A stretch of DNA of 64,000 nt from positions 248,001-312,000 of the forward strand of contig CAZQGO010000001.1 in assembly GCA_964593065.1 (NCBI GenBank), given 5' to 3'. Origin of the DNA: CAZQGO01 sp964593065. Its GTDB lineage: Bacteria > Oederibacteriota > JAAXVQ01. Shown here piece after piece: positions 1 to 8,868 of the stretch (the stretch's first letter is position 1; each line of letters starts with the position of its first letter). The notes beneath the pieces are model-generated. The model did not search any database, had not been told where the DNA came from, and saw only the letters and a list, made by a program, of their open reading frames with translations. The position numbers and the translations under genes were made by a program.

Positions 1-1
1 A

Positions 2-349
2 ACCATCTCGCTGGCCCTGTCGCTGCCCCTGGACTTCGCGGCTTTCAACGTGGCCGTGCCGCGCGCGGGCACACGGCTGCGCAGCCAGGCCGTGTCCGAG
101 GGACTCATCGATGCAGGCATGAAGACCATGGATCAATCCGGAGTGGCCGGTGCCATGGGTACGCATGAACTGTCCGCCGAGCGGGTCCTGGCGCTGCGGC
201 GCGAAGCCAACCGGCGCTTTTACCTGCGTCCCGGGTATTGGCTGCGCAGGCTGTTGACCCTGCGCTCCGCGTGGGACTTTAAAACGCAGGTGCGGGAAGG
301 CTGGGGGCTCCTGCAGGAGGCCCTGGCGGGAAGGCGCGAGGAAACGTGA
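2..349 (+). CDS. C-terminal end of a radical SAM protein (5' end outside window)
   Basis: The reading frame is open from the left edge and ends at the TGA of 347-349. The visible 115 residues resemble the tail of B12-binding-type radical SAM proteins: a stretch on handling of later substrates or bound groups (SLPLDFAAFNVAVPRAGT, then a basic C-terminus with RFYLRPGYWLRRL). In that family the segment 'FNVAVPRPGT' lies near the end of the radical SAM barrel, and the Tyr/Arg-rich helix follows it. The iron-sulfur cysteines would lie upstream and cannot be checked. Its stop overlaps the GTG start of the next gene, itself a radical SAM protein, so the two are translationally coupled. Family assignment is inferred from similarity of the tail only. 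Confidence 0.6.
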   Translation, partial: TISLALSLPLDFAAFNVAVPRAGTRLRSQAVSEGLIDAGMKTMDQSGVAGAMGTHELSAERVLALRREANRRFYLRPGYWLRRLLTLRSAWDFKTQVREGWGLLQEALAGRREET

Positions 350-1752
350 ATCTCTGGCTGTGCGTCCCTCCCAGGCCCCGCGACCAGATGCTCAACTGCC
401 TTCCGCCCTACGCCCTGGGATACCTGGCAACGGCGGTCCGGCGGGGCGGGCACCAAGTCCGGATACTCGACTGCCCCCTGCACCGTCTGGACGTGACGTC
501 CCTGGTGGAGCTGGCGGCGCGGGAAAAACCGGAGATCATCGGCTTCACCCTGTTCTCCTCTGATTTCGCCGCGGTGGCCGAGGCCTGCCGCGCGCTGCGG
601 CGCCTGCCCGACTCCCCCGCGCTGGTCCTGGGGGGCATTCATCCCTCCAGTTACGCGATTCCCACCCTGCAGGCCCTGCCGGAGGCGGACTACGTCATCG
701 CCGGCGAAGCCGAAGAAAGCCTGCCCGCATTGTTGTCCGCGCTGGAATCGCCCGCGCCCGGAAGCCTGGCGCGGATCCCGGGCCTGGGCTGGCGCGAAGA
801 AGGCCGGGTCCGCAGCAACGCCTCCAGCCTGTGCGCGGACCTGGACACTCTCGGGCTGCCCGCCTGGGATCTGATCAACCCGCTGCACTATCAGGCCTTT
901 CCGCCGACGCTGTTCGTGCGGCAGCGGCCCTTCGCCCCCCTCATCACAACGCGGGGCTGCCCCTTCCATTGCACCTACTGCGGCGGGCATAATGTGAGCG
1001 GCTACCGGCTCAGGTCCCGCTCCTTGGACCTGGTTTTTTCGGAGATCTCCCTGCTGCGCGAGCGATTCGGAATCCGCGAGCTGCACATCGAGGACGATAA
1101 TTTTACCTGGGACCGCGGGCGCGTGGTGCGGTTCTGCGAGGAGCTGCTGCGGCGCGACTGGCGGCTCACCTGGACCATGCCCAATGGCGTCCGCCTGGAC
1201 ACCCTGGATCTCGAGCTCTTGTGCCTGATGAAGCGGGCCGGCTGTTATTTCCTCATCCTGGGCGTCGAATCCGGTTCGGACCGTATCCTGCAGCACATGC
1301 GCAAAAAAATCACGCAGGCTCAGGTGGTGGAAAAAGCCGCACTGGTGGCGCGCGCGGGCATCCTGCCCCACGCCTTTTTCATGCTGGGGTATCCCGGCGA
1401 AACCGAAGCCGACCTCCGCGCCACGCTGGACTTGGCGCTGCGCCTGCCGCTGATCGGAGCCCACTTTTCCATCTTCCGGCCCCTGCCCGGCACGGCCATC
1501 AGCGAGGAGCTGTTGGCGCGCGGGGAGATCCAGGAATTCGTGTTTACCACCGCCAAAAGCACTTTCGCTTCGGCCGTGTACGCTCCCCGGGGCTTCACGC
1601 CCGGGCAGATCAAAACCTGGCAGCGCCGCATGCTGGTGGCGTTTTATTTCCGGTTCAGGATTCTATGGCGGTACGGCCTGGAAGTCCTGCGCCATCCCGG
1701 GCTCGCCGTCAATTTGTTCCGGCGGGCCTGGTTGTATCTATTCCGGGCCTGA
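346..1752 (+). CDS. B12-binding-domain radical SAM protein
   Basis: 468 residues. The N-terminal ~140 residues look like the cobalamin-binding Rossmann domain of this family (PPYALGYLATAV near the start, then GFTLFSSD and LGGIHPS). A radical SAM barrel follows, with the [4Fe-4S] motif CPFHCTYC at C205, C209 and C212 and the downstream segments EDDNFTWD and GVESGSD typical of B12-radical SAM enzymes. Such proteins often methylate or rearrange lipids, sugars or peptides; the substrate here is unknown. The GTG start at 346 overlaps the preceding TGA (GTGA), so translation is coupled. It heads a run of methyltransferase, membrane and glycosyltransferase genes, which suggests a role in modifying an envelope glycan or its lipid carrier (inference). 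Confidence 0.85.
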   Translation: MNLWLCVPPRPRDQMLNCLPPYALGYLATAVRRGGHQVRILDCPLHRLDVTSLVELAAREKPEIIGFTLFSSDFAAVAEACRALRRLPDSPALVLGGIHPSSYAIPTLQALPEADYVIAGEAEESLPALLSALESPAPGSLARIPGLGWREEGRVRSNASSLCADLDTLGLPAWDLINPLHYQAFPPTLFVRQRPFAPLITTRGCPFHCTYCGGHNVSGYRLRSRSLDLVFSEISLLRERFGIRELHIEDDNFTWDRGRVVRFCEELLRRDWRLTWTMPNGVRLDTLDLELLCLMKRAGCYFLILGVESGSDRILQHMRKKITQAQVVEKAALVARAGILPHAFFMLGYPGETEADLRATLDLALRLPLIGAHFSIFRPLPGTAISEELLARGEIQEFVFTTAKSTFASAVYAPRGFTPGQIKTWQRRMLVAFYFRFRILWRYGLEVLRHPGLAVNLFRRAWLYLFRA

Positions 1753-1809
1753 CCGGCCTGAAAATCCGCGGGCCGAATAGGGCGCCGGGAGAGTTAAAGG
1801 AACGAAGAC

Positions 1810-2583
1810 ATGGAAAAACAGGTTTACCGGTCATTGGCTGCGGCCGGCCCCGGGTACTGGTGGCACCGGGGCCGGCACGACCTGTTGGCGAGGTTATGGC
1901 GGAAATTCGGGCCGGGACCTGCGGCCGATGGGACGCGGCCCAAAATCCTGGACATCGGCTGCGCGGCCGGCGGCACCCTGGCATTCCTGTCCCAATGGGG
2001 TGAAGTCTGGGGTGTGGACAGCTCCCCCGAAGCCTTGAGCCTTTGCCGGGAGTGGGGCATGGACGCCGGCAGGCTGGTCTTGAACCGGGCGGAGAACCTG
2101 TCCGGCTTCCGCGAGGGCCAGTTCGACCTGGTCACGGCCGTGGAAGTGTTGGAACACGTGGAGCGCCCCCCGGAAGCCTTGGCGGAAATCCGGCGCGTGC
2201 TCAAACCGGGCGGTCTCCTGATCCTGACCGTGCCGGCGGACCCGCGTTTATGGAGCGAGCGCGACCTGCGCCTGGGCCATTTCCGGCGGTACCGCCTCGG
2301 CCAATTGGTCCGGGAAGTGGGCGGAGCGGAACTGGAGGTGGTAAAAGCCAGCTACGCGAATGCTTTTTATTACTGGCCGTTCCGATGCTGGTTGGCCTGG
2401 CGGCGGCTCTGGGCCCGGCGGCGCGTGCCGGAAGTGAAACAGGACATTTTCCCCGTGCCGCGGGCGCTGGGCGGGCTGCTGGTGGCGGTCCTGAAACTGG
2501 AAACCTGGATGATCCTGCACGGACGGTTGCCATGGGGCGTTTCGGCCATCTGTGCGGCGCGCAAGCCGGGCGCGGCCGCATGA
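1810..2583 (+). CDS. class I SAM-dependent methyltransferase
   Basis: 257 residues. The glycine-rich SAM-binding loop ILDIGCAAGG lies near residue 46, followed by the acidic strand end GVDSS, then FDLVTAVEVLEHVERP and LKPGGLLILTVPA, the standard motif order of Methyltransf_11/23-type enzymes. The C-terminal part has a basic, aromatic region (YYWPFRCWLAWRRLW) that may associate with the membrane. The start ATG follows AAAGGAACGAAGAC, an acceptable ribosome binding site. It sits between a radical SAM protein and a polytopic membrane protein. Enzymes of this type in glycan clusters commonly O-methylate sugars or modify lipid-linked intermediates; the substrate is not deducible. Confidence 0.85.
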   Translation: MEKQVYRSLAAAGPGYWWHRGRHDLLARLWRKFGPGPAADGTRPKILDIGCAAGGTLAFLSQWGEVWGVDSSPEALSLCREWGMDAGRLVLNRAENLSGFREGQFDLVTAVEVLEHVERPPEALAEIRRVLKPGGLLILTVPADPRLWSERDLRLGHFRRYRLGQLVREVGGAELEVVKASYANAFYYWPFRCWLAWRRLWARRRVPEVKQDIFPVPRALGGLLVAVLKLETWMILHGRLPWGVSAICAARKPGAAA

Positions 2584-2608
2584 TCCGGTTGCGACGGAGA
2601 CTGCAGGC

Positions 2609-4828
2609 ATGATGACCTTCGGCTCTTTCCTGGGACAAGCGGCGCTGGCCGGCGCGGCCCTGCTCGCGGCGGTTTATCTGCCGGGACGGCTGTGGGTGCG
2701 CGCGCTGGCACTCAGGCTGGACCCCCTGGAACGCCTGGCCGCGGCCTGGGTCAGCGGCATGTCGCTGCTGGTGCTGGTCTATTGGGGCCTGGCCTGGCTG
2801 GGCTGGGAGTGCGGGATTTGGCTGTATGTGGCCGCCTGCGTGGTCCTGGAGCTGATTGCGTCCCGCCGCCAGCCGGCGCCGAGCTTGCTGGAGCGGCGCC
2901 GGCGCGAAGTCCTATCGGGTTATTGGCCGCTGGGGTTGCTGGTCCTGGCGGCGGGCGCCGGCCAGGCCTGGTTCATGGTTTTTTCCGGCTGGCAGAGTTT
3001 ATCCGGCCTGAACCTGTATGCCTGGCACAGCCACGATGCGCCCTGGCATATCTATAATTTGTACCAGCTCTCCCGGACCTTTCCTCCCGAAGTGCCGGGA
3101 TTCGCCGGCGAGATATTGCGGAATTACCACATCTTCGCCGACCTGTTCTGGGGAGCCGTCCTGCGCCTGGTGAAAATCAATCCCTGGCATGTTTATTTCC
3201 GCGTGGCTCCCTGGCTGTATTCCTGGCTCCTGACCCTCACGACCTTCGTGGCCGCGCGCGCCTGGACCCGGAGCCGTCCGGTGGCGTATTTGGCCGCGAC
3301 TGCGACCGCCGTGACCTCGAATTTCGGATATGTCATGCCCCTGCTGTTCGGCCTGCATAAGTATTTCTTCTGGGATTCCGTTTTCTGGGTCCAGTCCCCG
3401 TTCACGATGATTTTCAATCCCGGGGTGTCTGCCTCCTTCGGGTTGGTGATGTTCGGGCTTTGGGCCTTGCAGCGCTGGCAGCAGGACCGGTACTGGGGGC
3501 ATCTCCTGACACTGGCCTTGGTCTGGGGCGTGTTGCCCGGATTCAAAGTCTACGCCGGCCTGCTGGTCATGGGCGCGTTGCTGGTGCTGGGCGCAGCCAG
3601 GCTGGTTTTCAACCGCGACTCTGCGGCGCTGCTGGCCTTCGGAGCCACCTTGCCGGTCTTCCTGCTGGTTTTTCTTCCGCCCAATCTGCATGCGCCTTCG
3701 CTGGTGCGTTTCTTGCCCGGCTTCAACCTGGCCACCATGCTGGTCGCACCGGACCGCATGGCGCTGGGCAGCGCCGCGGCCCTCAAGCTGCTTTTCGCCC
3801 AGAGGCCGTTGCTGGTCGCCGGGTTGTTGGCCGCCCTCATCCCCGTATTCGTGGTGGGGAATTTGGGCGTGCGCAGCCTGGGCTTGGGGAGCCTGGCCCG
3901 AGCCGTATTCCGGCCGCGCCAGGCGGACCCGCTCCTGCTGTTTCTGGCCGCGCTCGTGGCCGGCGCGCTGCTGGCTCCCGTGCTTTTCGTTCAAACCGGC
4001 ATCCAGTGGAACACCATTCAATTCTTTTACTATGCCGTGCTGGTCATGAGCTTGCCGGCGGCCAAGCAGGCCTGGTCCTGGCTGGAATCGCGGCCGGAGT
4101 CATGGCGGCGCCTCGGGGTGGTGATCTTTATCGCCCTGGGACTGCCGGGAAGTTTTCAAGCCCTGTCGGTCATGGGCTGGTGGGGAACACACTTGACTTG
4201 GGAACGCCTGGAAGCTTTCCTGTGGCTTAAGACCCAGGCCGTGCCCGGCGAGGTGATTCTCCGGCCTCTTCCGGATGAACTGCTGACCGACGAGGGCTAT
4301 GCTGCCTGGCTGCGCCTGCAAGCGCGCGGCCGCATGACCCGCGTGGCGGACTGGAGCCGGGAAGCCAGAGAGTTGAGCCAGCATGCCGAAGAACCGGCCG
4401 GCGGAAGGCAAACGGAATCGGCACCCGCGGTTCCGGAAGCGCTGCCCGGGGCGGAAGAGGCCCCTCCCGGCCCGACGGAGAAACCGGGTCCGCGCGCGGG
4501 AAACATGCTGCCGGCAGGTTGGATGGACACGGCCTTCGTGGCCGCCTTGACCCTGCACAACACCTACTTGGAGGACACGGTGTCCTCGCTGATCCTGGAT
4601 ATGCCGGTCGCCGCACGGGTGGAGGCAGTCAGGGAATTCTATCTGCGGGCGGACGTCGTGCAGGCACGTCTTTTTCTGGAAAAAGCCGGGGTGACGTACG
4701 TGCTGCTGGATGCGGATCGAAGTCTGCCGTTCCCGCCCGCCGGGGCGAATCTCAGGAAAATATTTTCCAACCAGGCCATGATGATTTATAAATATATCCC
4801 GCCCTACGGGGATTTCAGCGGCCACTAA
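2609..4828 (+). CDS. large polytopic membrane protein, GT-C-like
   Basis: 739 residues from the ATG at 2609, chosen because GGAG ends nine bases upstream and the hydrophobic N-terminus (FLGQAALAGAALLAAVYL) begins just after it; the frame is open further upstream without support. At least ten hydrophobic segments are spread over residues 1-560. A conserved-looking loop HSHDAPWH (H140-H147) lies between early membrane segments, where GT-C glycosyltransferases carry catalytic Asp or Glu residues. A Pro/Glu-rich linker lies near residues 590-640, followed by a soluble C-terminal domain. It is the first of three consecutive large membrane proteins of similar design. I infer lipid-phosphosugar-dependent glycosyl transfer on the outer face of the inner membrane, but no named family is certain. 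Confidence 0.65.
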   Translation: MMTFGSFLGQAALAGAALLAAVYLPGRLWVRALALRLDPLERLAAAWVSGMSLLVLVYWGLAWLGWECGIWLYVAACVVLELIASRRQPAPSLLERRRREVLSGYWPLGLLVLAAGAGQAWFMVFSGWQSLSGLNLYAWHSHDAPWHIYNLYQLSRTFPPEVPGFAGEILRNYHIFADLFWGAVLRLVKINPWHVYFRVAPWLYSWLLTLTTFVAARAWTRSRPVAYLAATATAVTSNFGYVMPLLFGLHKYFFWDSVFWVQSPFTMIFNPGVSASFGLVMFGLWALQRWQQDRYWGHLLTLALVWGVLPGFKVYAGLLVMGALLVLGAARLVFNRDSAALLAFGATLPVFLLVFLPPNLHAPSLVRFLPGFNLATMLVAPDRMALGSAAALKLLFAQRPLLVAGLLAALIPVFVVGNLGVRSLGLGSLARAVFRPRQADPLLLFLAALVAGALLAPVLFVQTGIQWNTIQFFYYAVLVMSLPAAKQAWSWLESRPESWRRLGVVIFIALGLPGSFQALSVMGWWGTHLTWERLEAFLWLKTQAVPGEVILRPLPDELLTDEGYAAWLRLQARGRMTRVADWSREARELSQHAEEPAGGRQTESAPAVPEALPGAEEAPPGPTEKPGPRAGNMLPAGWMDTAFVAALTLHNTYLEDTVSSLILDMPVAARVEAVREFYLRADVVQARLFLEKAGVTYVLLDADRSLPFPPAGANLRKIFSNQAMMIYKYIPPYGDFSGH

Positions 4829-4859
4829 GTTCTGCCCTGGAAAGGGGATTTCAGACACC

Positions 4860-6719
4860 ATGCCCAGACAGGATCCTGTGCGGGCGGCCCCTCGGGCCGT
4901 TTTCATCGCTTGGGGGGGCTTTTTGGCCGGCGGCGCGAGCGCCGGATTCTATGCCTACGGCTGGACGGGCTTGCTGGCCTCGGACTACGCGCGCGTAGGT
5001 CTTGCCGGCCGGCCGGGCACCCTGGTCCTGAGCCTGTCGTTGGGAATCGCCGCGGTTTGCCTGTTGGGCGAATTGCTCCGCCGGGTACTGCAGCGCTGGT
5101 TCGGCTTGGACGCCGTGGCCGCGTATCGCCGCGCCGCCTGGCTGCAGGTGCCGTTGCTGGGTCTGGGACTGGGGGTTCTGATTTTTCCTCTCTTCCAGGC
5201 CCTGGGCGCCGGTCTGCACCTGGATCTGCTGGGCCGCGTGCGCCTGCCGTGGCAGGCCGCTTTCATCCACCTGCCTCCGCCGGCGTACCTGTATTTACTT
5301 TGGGCCGGGCCCTGGCTGACGCTCCCGGTTTTTCTCGCCTCCACCACGGGGCTGGTGAAATTTCTCTCGCGCCTGTCCTCCGCAGAAACAGGCCCGGAAC
5401 GCGCCCGGCCGCGGGCCGGCGTTCTGATTGTATCGGCTCTGGTATTCTACGCCGGGCTGAGCCTGTGGACCACGACCGTGTATCCGCCGACCGGGGATGA
5501 GCCGCATTATTTGTTGATGACCCAGAGCCTGCTGCAGGATCATGATCTTGACCTGCGCAACAATATGCGGGCCCGGGAATACCGCCGCTTCTACCCGGGG
5601 GAAACGCTGGATTTCCACGGCGCGCCCGCCAAGGGACCCGGACTGGTTTCCAAGCATTTTCCGCTGTTATCCTGGCTCTTGCTCCCGGGTTATGCGCTCT
5701 TCGGCAGGCTGGGTGCATCGTGGCTGATCAGTCTGGCCGCCGCCCTCATCGCCTGGGGGATTTACCGCCTCGCGCTGTCCCTTTTCGGCTCACCCACCGC
5801 GGCGCTTTGCGCTTGGGGCGCGGTCCTGCTGAGTCCGCCCCTGGCGGTTTATTTTGATCTGATTTACACCGAATTGCCGGCCTCCCTGGTGTTGGTTTGC
5901 GGAGCCTGGGCCTGGTTGCGGGGAGGGAGGCGCGGCATTCTGCTCGCCGCTCTGGCGGCCGCCATCCTGCCGTGGTTTTATCCCAAATACCTTCCCTTGG
6001 CGCTGTGGCTGGGCATCCTGCTGCCCTGGAGCCGGAACGCAAACCTGCGGGACCTGCTTTTCGCCGGCGGCCTGATCCTGGTTTCGGCGGCCGCCTACTA
6101 TGGGTTTTTCCAGGCGCACTATGCCTACGGCCTGGCGGGCAATCCGTTCGGCGAATTTCACTCTCTGTGGTCGCGCCCGGCCGGGGTGAATGCATTGGGA
6201 TTGTGGGTGGACCGGGACTTCGGCCTGCTGGCCACCGCGCCGGTTCTGCTCGTGGCCCTGGCCGGTTTCAGCCGGCGAACCCCGGACACCTCCCGTTTCC
6301 TGGCCGTCGCGTCCGGCGCCCTGGCCGTCCAGGTTCTGCTCTACGCCGGTTTTGATGATTTCACGGGGAGTTCGGCAATATTTTCACGCAACATCCTGCC
6401 CGGAACCCTGCTGTTGTTCGTTCTGGTCCCGTCCGGTTGGGTACGGTTGGGACATTTGGGACAGGCGGGAAAGATCCTGCGCTCGCTGGCCCTGGGACTG
6501 AGCATTCTGATCAGCTGGCTGTGCGCCGCGTGCCCGCTGTTGCTCTATCTGTCGCCCAAAATTCAGCTGTGGCGCAAGTTGGGATTCGCTCCGTATGTTT
6601 TTCCCAGCCTGGCTCTGGCGCCCACGCGGAACAACGTGCTCTGGGGCGGGGCCTGGATGCTTCTTTTCGGCCTGATCCTGTTTTGGGCGTACCGGCGGCG
6701 GCCGCCCGCGCCGAGGTGA
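4860..6719 (+). CDS. membrane glycosyltransferase-like protein (GT-C, PMT/ArnT-like)
   Basis: 619 residues, strongly hydrophobic with roughly twelve predicted membrane segments. After the first set of segments comes the loop TGDEPHYLLMTQSL with D213 and E214; a GDE-x-x-Y motif in the first periplasmic loop is the hallmark of GT39/GT83-like enzymes, where the acidic residue activates the acceptor. The N-terminus has an extra hydrophobic block before this loop, longer than in ArnT or PMT. GAAAGGGGATTTCAGACACC precedes the ATG. It is likely to use a polyprenyl-phosphate sugar to decorate a glycan or protein at the periplasmic side, in concert with the cytoplasmic GT2 and GT4 enzymes encoded downstream. 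Confidence 0.75.
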   Translation: MPRQDPVRAAPRAVFIAWGGFLAGGASAGFYAYGWTGLLASDYARVGLAGRPGTLVLSLSLGIAAVCLLGELLRRVLQRWFGLDAVAAYRRAAWLQVPLLGLGLGVLIFPLFQALGAGLHLDLLGRVRLPWQAAFIHLPPPAYLYLLWAGPWLTLPVFLASTTGLVKFLSRLSSAETGPERARPRAGVLIVSALVFYAGLSLWTTTVYPPTGDEPHYLLMTQSLLQDHDLDLRNNMRAREYRRFYPGETLDFHGAPAKGPGLVSKHFPLLSWLLLPGYALFGRLGASWLISLAAALIAWGIYRLALSLFGSPTAALCAWGAVLLSPPLAVYFDLIYTELPASLVLVCGAWAWLRGGRRGILLAALAAAILPWFYPKYLPLALWLGILLPWSRNANLRDLLFAGGLILVSAAAYYGFFQAHYAYGLAGNPFGEFHSLWSRPAGVNALGLWVDRDFGLLATAPVLLVALAGFSRRTPDTSRFLAVASGALAVQVLLYAGFDDFTGSSAIFSRNILPGTLLLFVLVPSGWVRLGHLGQAGKILRSLALGLSILISWLCAACPLLLYLSPKIQLWRKLGFAPYVFPSLALAPTRNNVLWGGAWMLLFGLILFWAYRRRPPAPR

Positions 6720-6723
6720 CGGA

Positions 6724-8805
6724 ATGCCTGCCGCAATCCTTCAGCTGACCTATCCTGCTTTTGGCTTTTACCTGGCATTGGCCGCCTGGAGCGCGGCCTT
6801 GTTTCTCGGCAGCCTGGGCGTGGGACGCTGGCTCCTGTTCCGGCTCGGGTTCCGGCCGGGCAGCGGCCGGACGGCCTGGATCCTGGGCCTCGGCCTGGGC
6901 GCCGCCGCCTTATCCTATCTGGTTTTTACCTTGGCCTGCCTGCGCCTGCTCTCGCCCGCCGTGCTGGCGGGCACGGCCGGCTTGTGGCTGGCGGGCTCGG
7001 CCTTGAATTTATTCCTGCCGGATGGCCCGCGTCTCCGGCTGAAGGAGCTTGCACCCCGTTCGGCCTTTTCCTGGATTCTGTGCGGCTTGATCGTCCTGTG
7101 GGCGGCATTGAATCTCGTGGTGGCCCTGACCCCGGCGGTGGACTGGGACGGCCTGGCCTATCACCTGGCCCTGCCTAAAATTTATCTGGCCCAAGGCGGG
7201 TTTGTCTTCAGGCCGGATATTTTTCATAATCTCTTTCCGCAGTTCGCCGAAATGTTTTACCTTTTGGCGCAGGTGTTTCCTTTCGGTATTGCCGCCAAGC
7301 TGGTTCATTGGGGCTTCGGCTTGCTCGCGGCGGCCGCCGTGTGGGCCGCGGGCCGGGAAGTCGGCTGGCGGCGCGCCGCCTGGCTGGCCGCGGGAATTTT
7401 CTACGCGCAATATCTGGTCCAGATCGAGTCGGGGACGGCTTTTGTTGATTTGTTTTCCGCGGCCTACGCGGCCCTGGCATTTTTGAGTTTCCTGCAGGCC
7501 GCCCGCCCCGGGGCCCCGGCACGGTGGTGGTATTTGAGCTTGTTTTTTCTCGGCGTCTGCGCCGCGGTCAAATGGCATGGGCTGCTTCTGCTCGCTCCGG
7601 CCACGGTGCTGGTGGCGCTGCACCTGGCCCGCGACCCGCTGGCAACAGCCGCCCAAAAGATCCTGCGCCCGGCCCGGGCCATGTTTTGGGCAATTCTTCC
7701 GGTTCTGCCGTATGCCTTCAGGGCCTGGATCTTGGGCGGAAATCCGTTCTGGCCGCTCGGATACGGTTTTTTCGGTGGGAAAAATTGGGACGCCGGGGCG
7801 GCGGGGCGCATGGCCGACTTGGTGCGCCATTTTGCGGGTGTGAACTGGAGCTGGAGCGGTTTGGCGACCTTGCCGCGGGATCTCCTTCTCTCCGGGGGAA
7901 GCTTCGGCGTGGGCGGGGCGGAGTTGCGCTGGCCGCTGGCGGGCCTGCTTATTTTGGCTGTGGCCTGGACGGCCGCGTCCGTTCGAGGCCGCGGGCCCGC
8001 ACGCCTGCCCTCGCTGGGCACCGGGCCGATGCCGGCGCGGGTCGGCCCCGCCCCGGCATCGGGAAACGCCGGGCTGTGGGGCGTCTTCGGAATCACGCTT
8101 TTTTATCTCGTGGCCTGGTTTTTCACTTCCCCCCAAATCCGGTTCGCGCTGGTTCTGTTTCCTTTCGCGGCCTGGCTGGCGGCAAAGGCCTTGCGGGACC
8201 TGTGGCCGGCCGCCGCGCGCCCTGTGAAAATCATTCTCGTTTTGGCCGGGCTGTTGTTATTCATGGTGCACCCGCCCGTGCACCGCGATACGCCCCTGCA
8301 AATCGGAACGGCGACGGGCAGGGTGCCCGCCGGGAAGTATTTGCAGCAAAACCTGAAGGTCTATGCCGCCTGCCGGTACTTGAACGCGCAGGTCCGCGGC
8401 GACGAGCGCGTATTGCTCTTCGGGGAGAATCGCGGGTTCTACCTCGACGTACCGTATCTTTGGGGAGACCCGAACCAGCAACGCGTCGTGAACTATGCCG
8501 CGCTGGGTCGGCCCGCGTCCCTGGCCGCGCGCCTGCGGGACCTTGACGTGGTCTGGATTCTGTTCCGGCGCGATCTGTACCCGGCCTCCTACCTCGGGCC
8601 GGAAACACTCCGGCTCATGGAGGCGTATGTGGAGGAATACGGGACCCGGGTTTTTGCCTTTGGCGGCGTCGCCGTCTTCCGCCTGCGTCCACCGGGCCCG
8701 GAGCCCGCGCCGGCCGGCCCCCAGGGAGACCGGAATCGTCTCCGGCCCGCCCGGGCCGAGAAAAAGCCGGATATCCTTTCCCGGGGACGGCAGATTTCGC
8801 TATAA
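6724..8805 (+). CDS. membrane glycosyltransferase-like protein (GT-C fold)
   Basis: 693 residues with about eleven hydrophobic segments and a soluble C-terminal portion (from about residue 540). The loop DWDGLAYHLALPKIYL (D140, D142) follows the early membrane helices and matches the position of the catalytic acidic residue in GT-C enzymes of the PMT type. Start ATG 6724 lies five bases after the previous stop; the GAGGTGA spanning that stop serves as ribosome binding site, so the gene is coupled to its neighbour. Its own stop codon TAA is part of a TATAAT sequence at 8801-8806 that may be the promoter for the next gene. Function is inferred to be periplasmic glycan decoration; donor and acceptor are unknown. 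Confidence 0.7.
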   Translation: MPAAILQLTYPAFGFYLALAAWSAALFLGSLGVGRWLLFRLGFRPGSGRTAWILGLGLGAAALSYLVFTLACLRLLSPAVLAGTAGLWLAGSALNLFLPDGPRLRLKELAPRSAFSWILCGLIVLWAALNLVVALTPAVDWDGLAYHLALPKIYLAQGGFVFRPDIFHNLFPQFAEMFYLLAQVFPFGIAAKLVHWGFGLLAAAAVWAAGREVGWRRAAWLAAGIFYAQYLVQIESGTAFVDLFSAAYAALAFLSFLQAARPGAPARWWYLSLFFLGVCAAVKWHGLLLLAPATVLVALHLARDPLATAAQKILRPARAMFWAILPVLPYAFRAWILGGNPFWPLGYGFFGGKNWDAGAAGRMADLVRHFAGVNWSWSGLATLPRDLLLSGGSFGVGGAELRWPLAGLLILAVAWTAASVRGRGPARLPSLGTGPMPARVGPAPASGNAGLWGVFGITLFYLVAWFFTSPQIRFALVLFPFAAWLAAKALRDLWPAAARPVKIILVLAGLLLFMVHPPVHRDTPLQIGTATGRVPAGKYLQQNLKVYAACRYLNAQVRGDERVLLFGENRGFYLDVPYLWGDPNQQRVVNYAALGRPASLAARLRDLDVVWILFRRDLYPASYLGPETLRLMEAYVEEYGTRVFAFGGVAVFRLRPPGPEPAPAGPQGDRNRLRPARAEKKPDILSRGRQISL

Positions 8806-8816
8806 TACTCCCCGGG
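8780..8816 (+). promoter_or_regulatory. possible promoter flanked by an 8-bp inverted repeat
   Basis: A consensus -10 hexamer TATAAT lies at 8801-8806; the -35 region (around 8778) is poor. CCCGGGGA at 8780-8787 and TCCCCGGG at 8809-8816 form a perfect 8-bp inverted repeat around it. This could be an operator spanning the promoter or an RNA hairpin. The next gene starts at 8869, giving a leader of about 55 bases. Its role as a promoter is inferred. Confidence 0.4.
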
Positions 8817-8868
8817 TCGAACGCGTTGCCGGAACCGAAGCTTGGGAAGCAGGGAAGGAACGTCCGAA

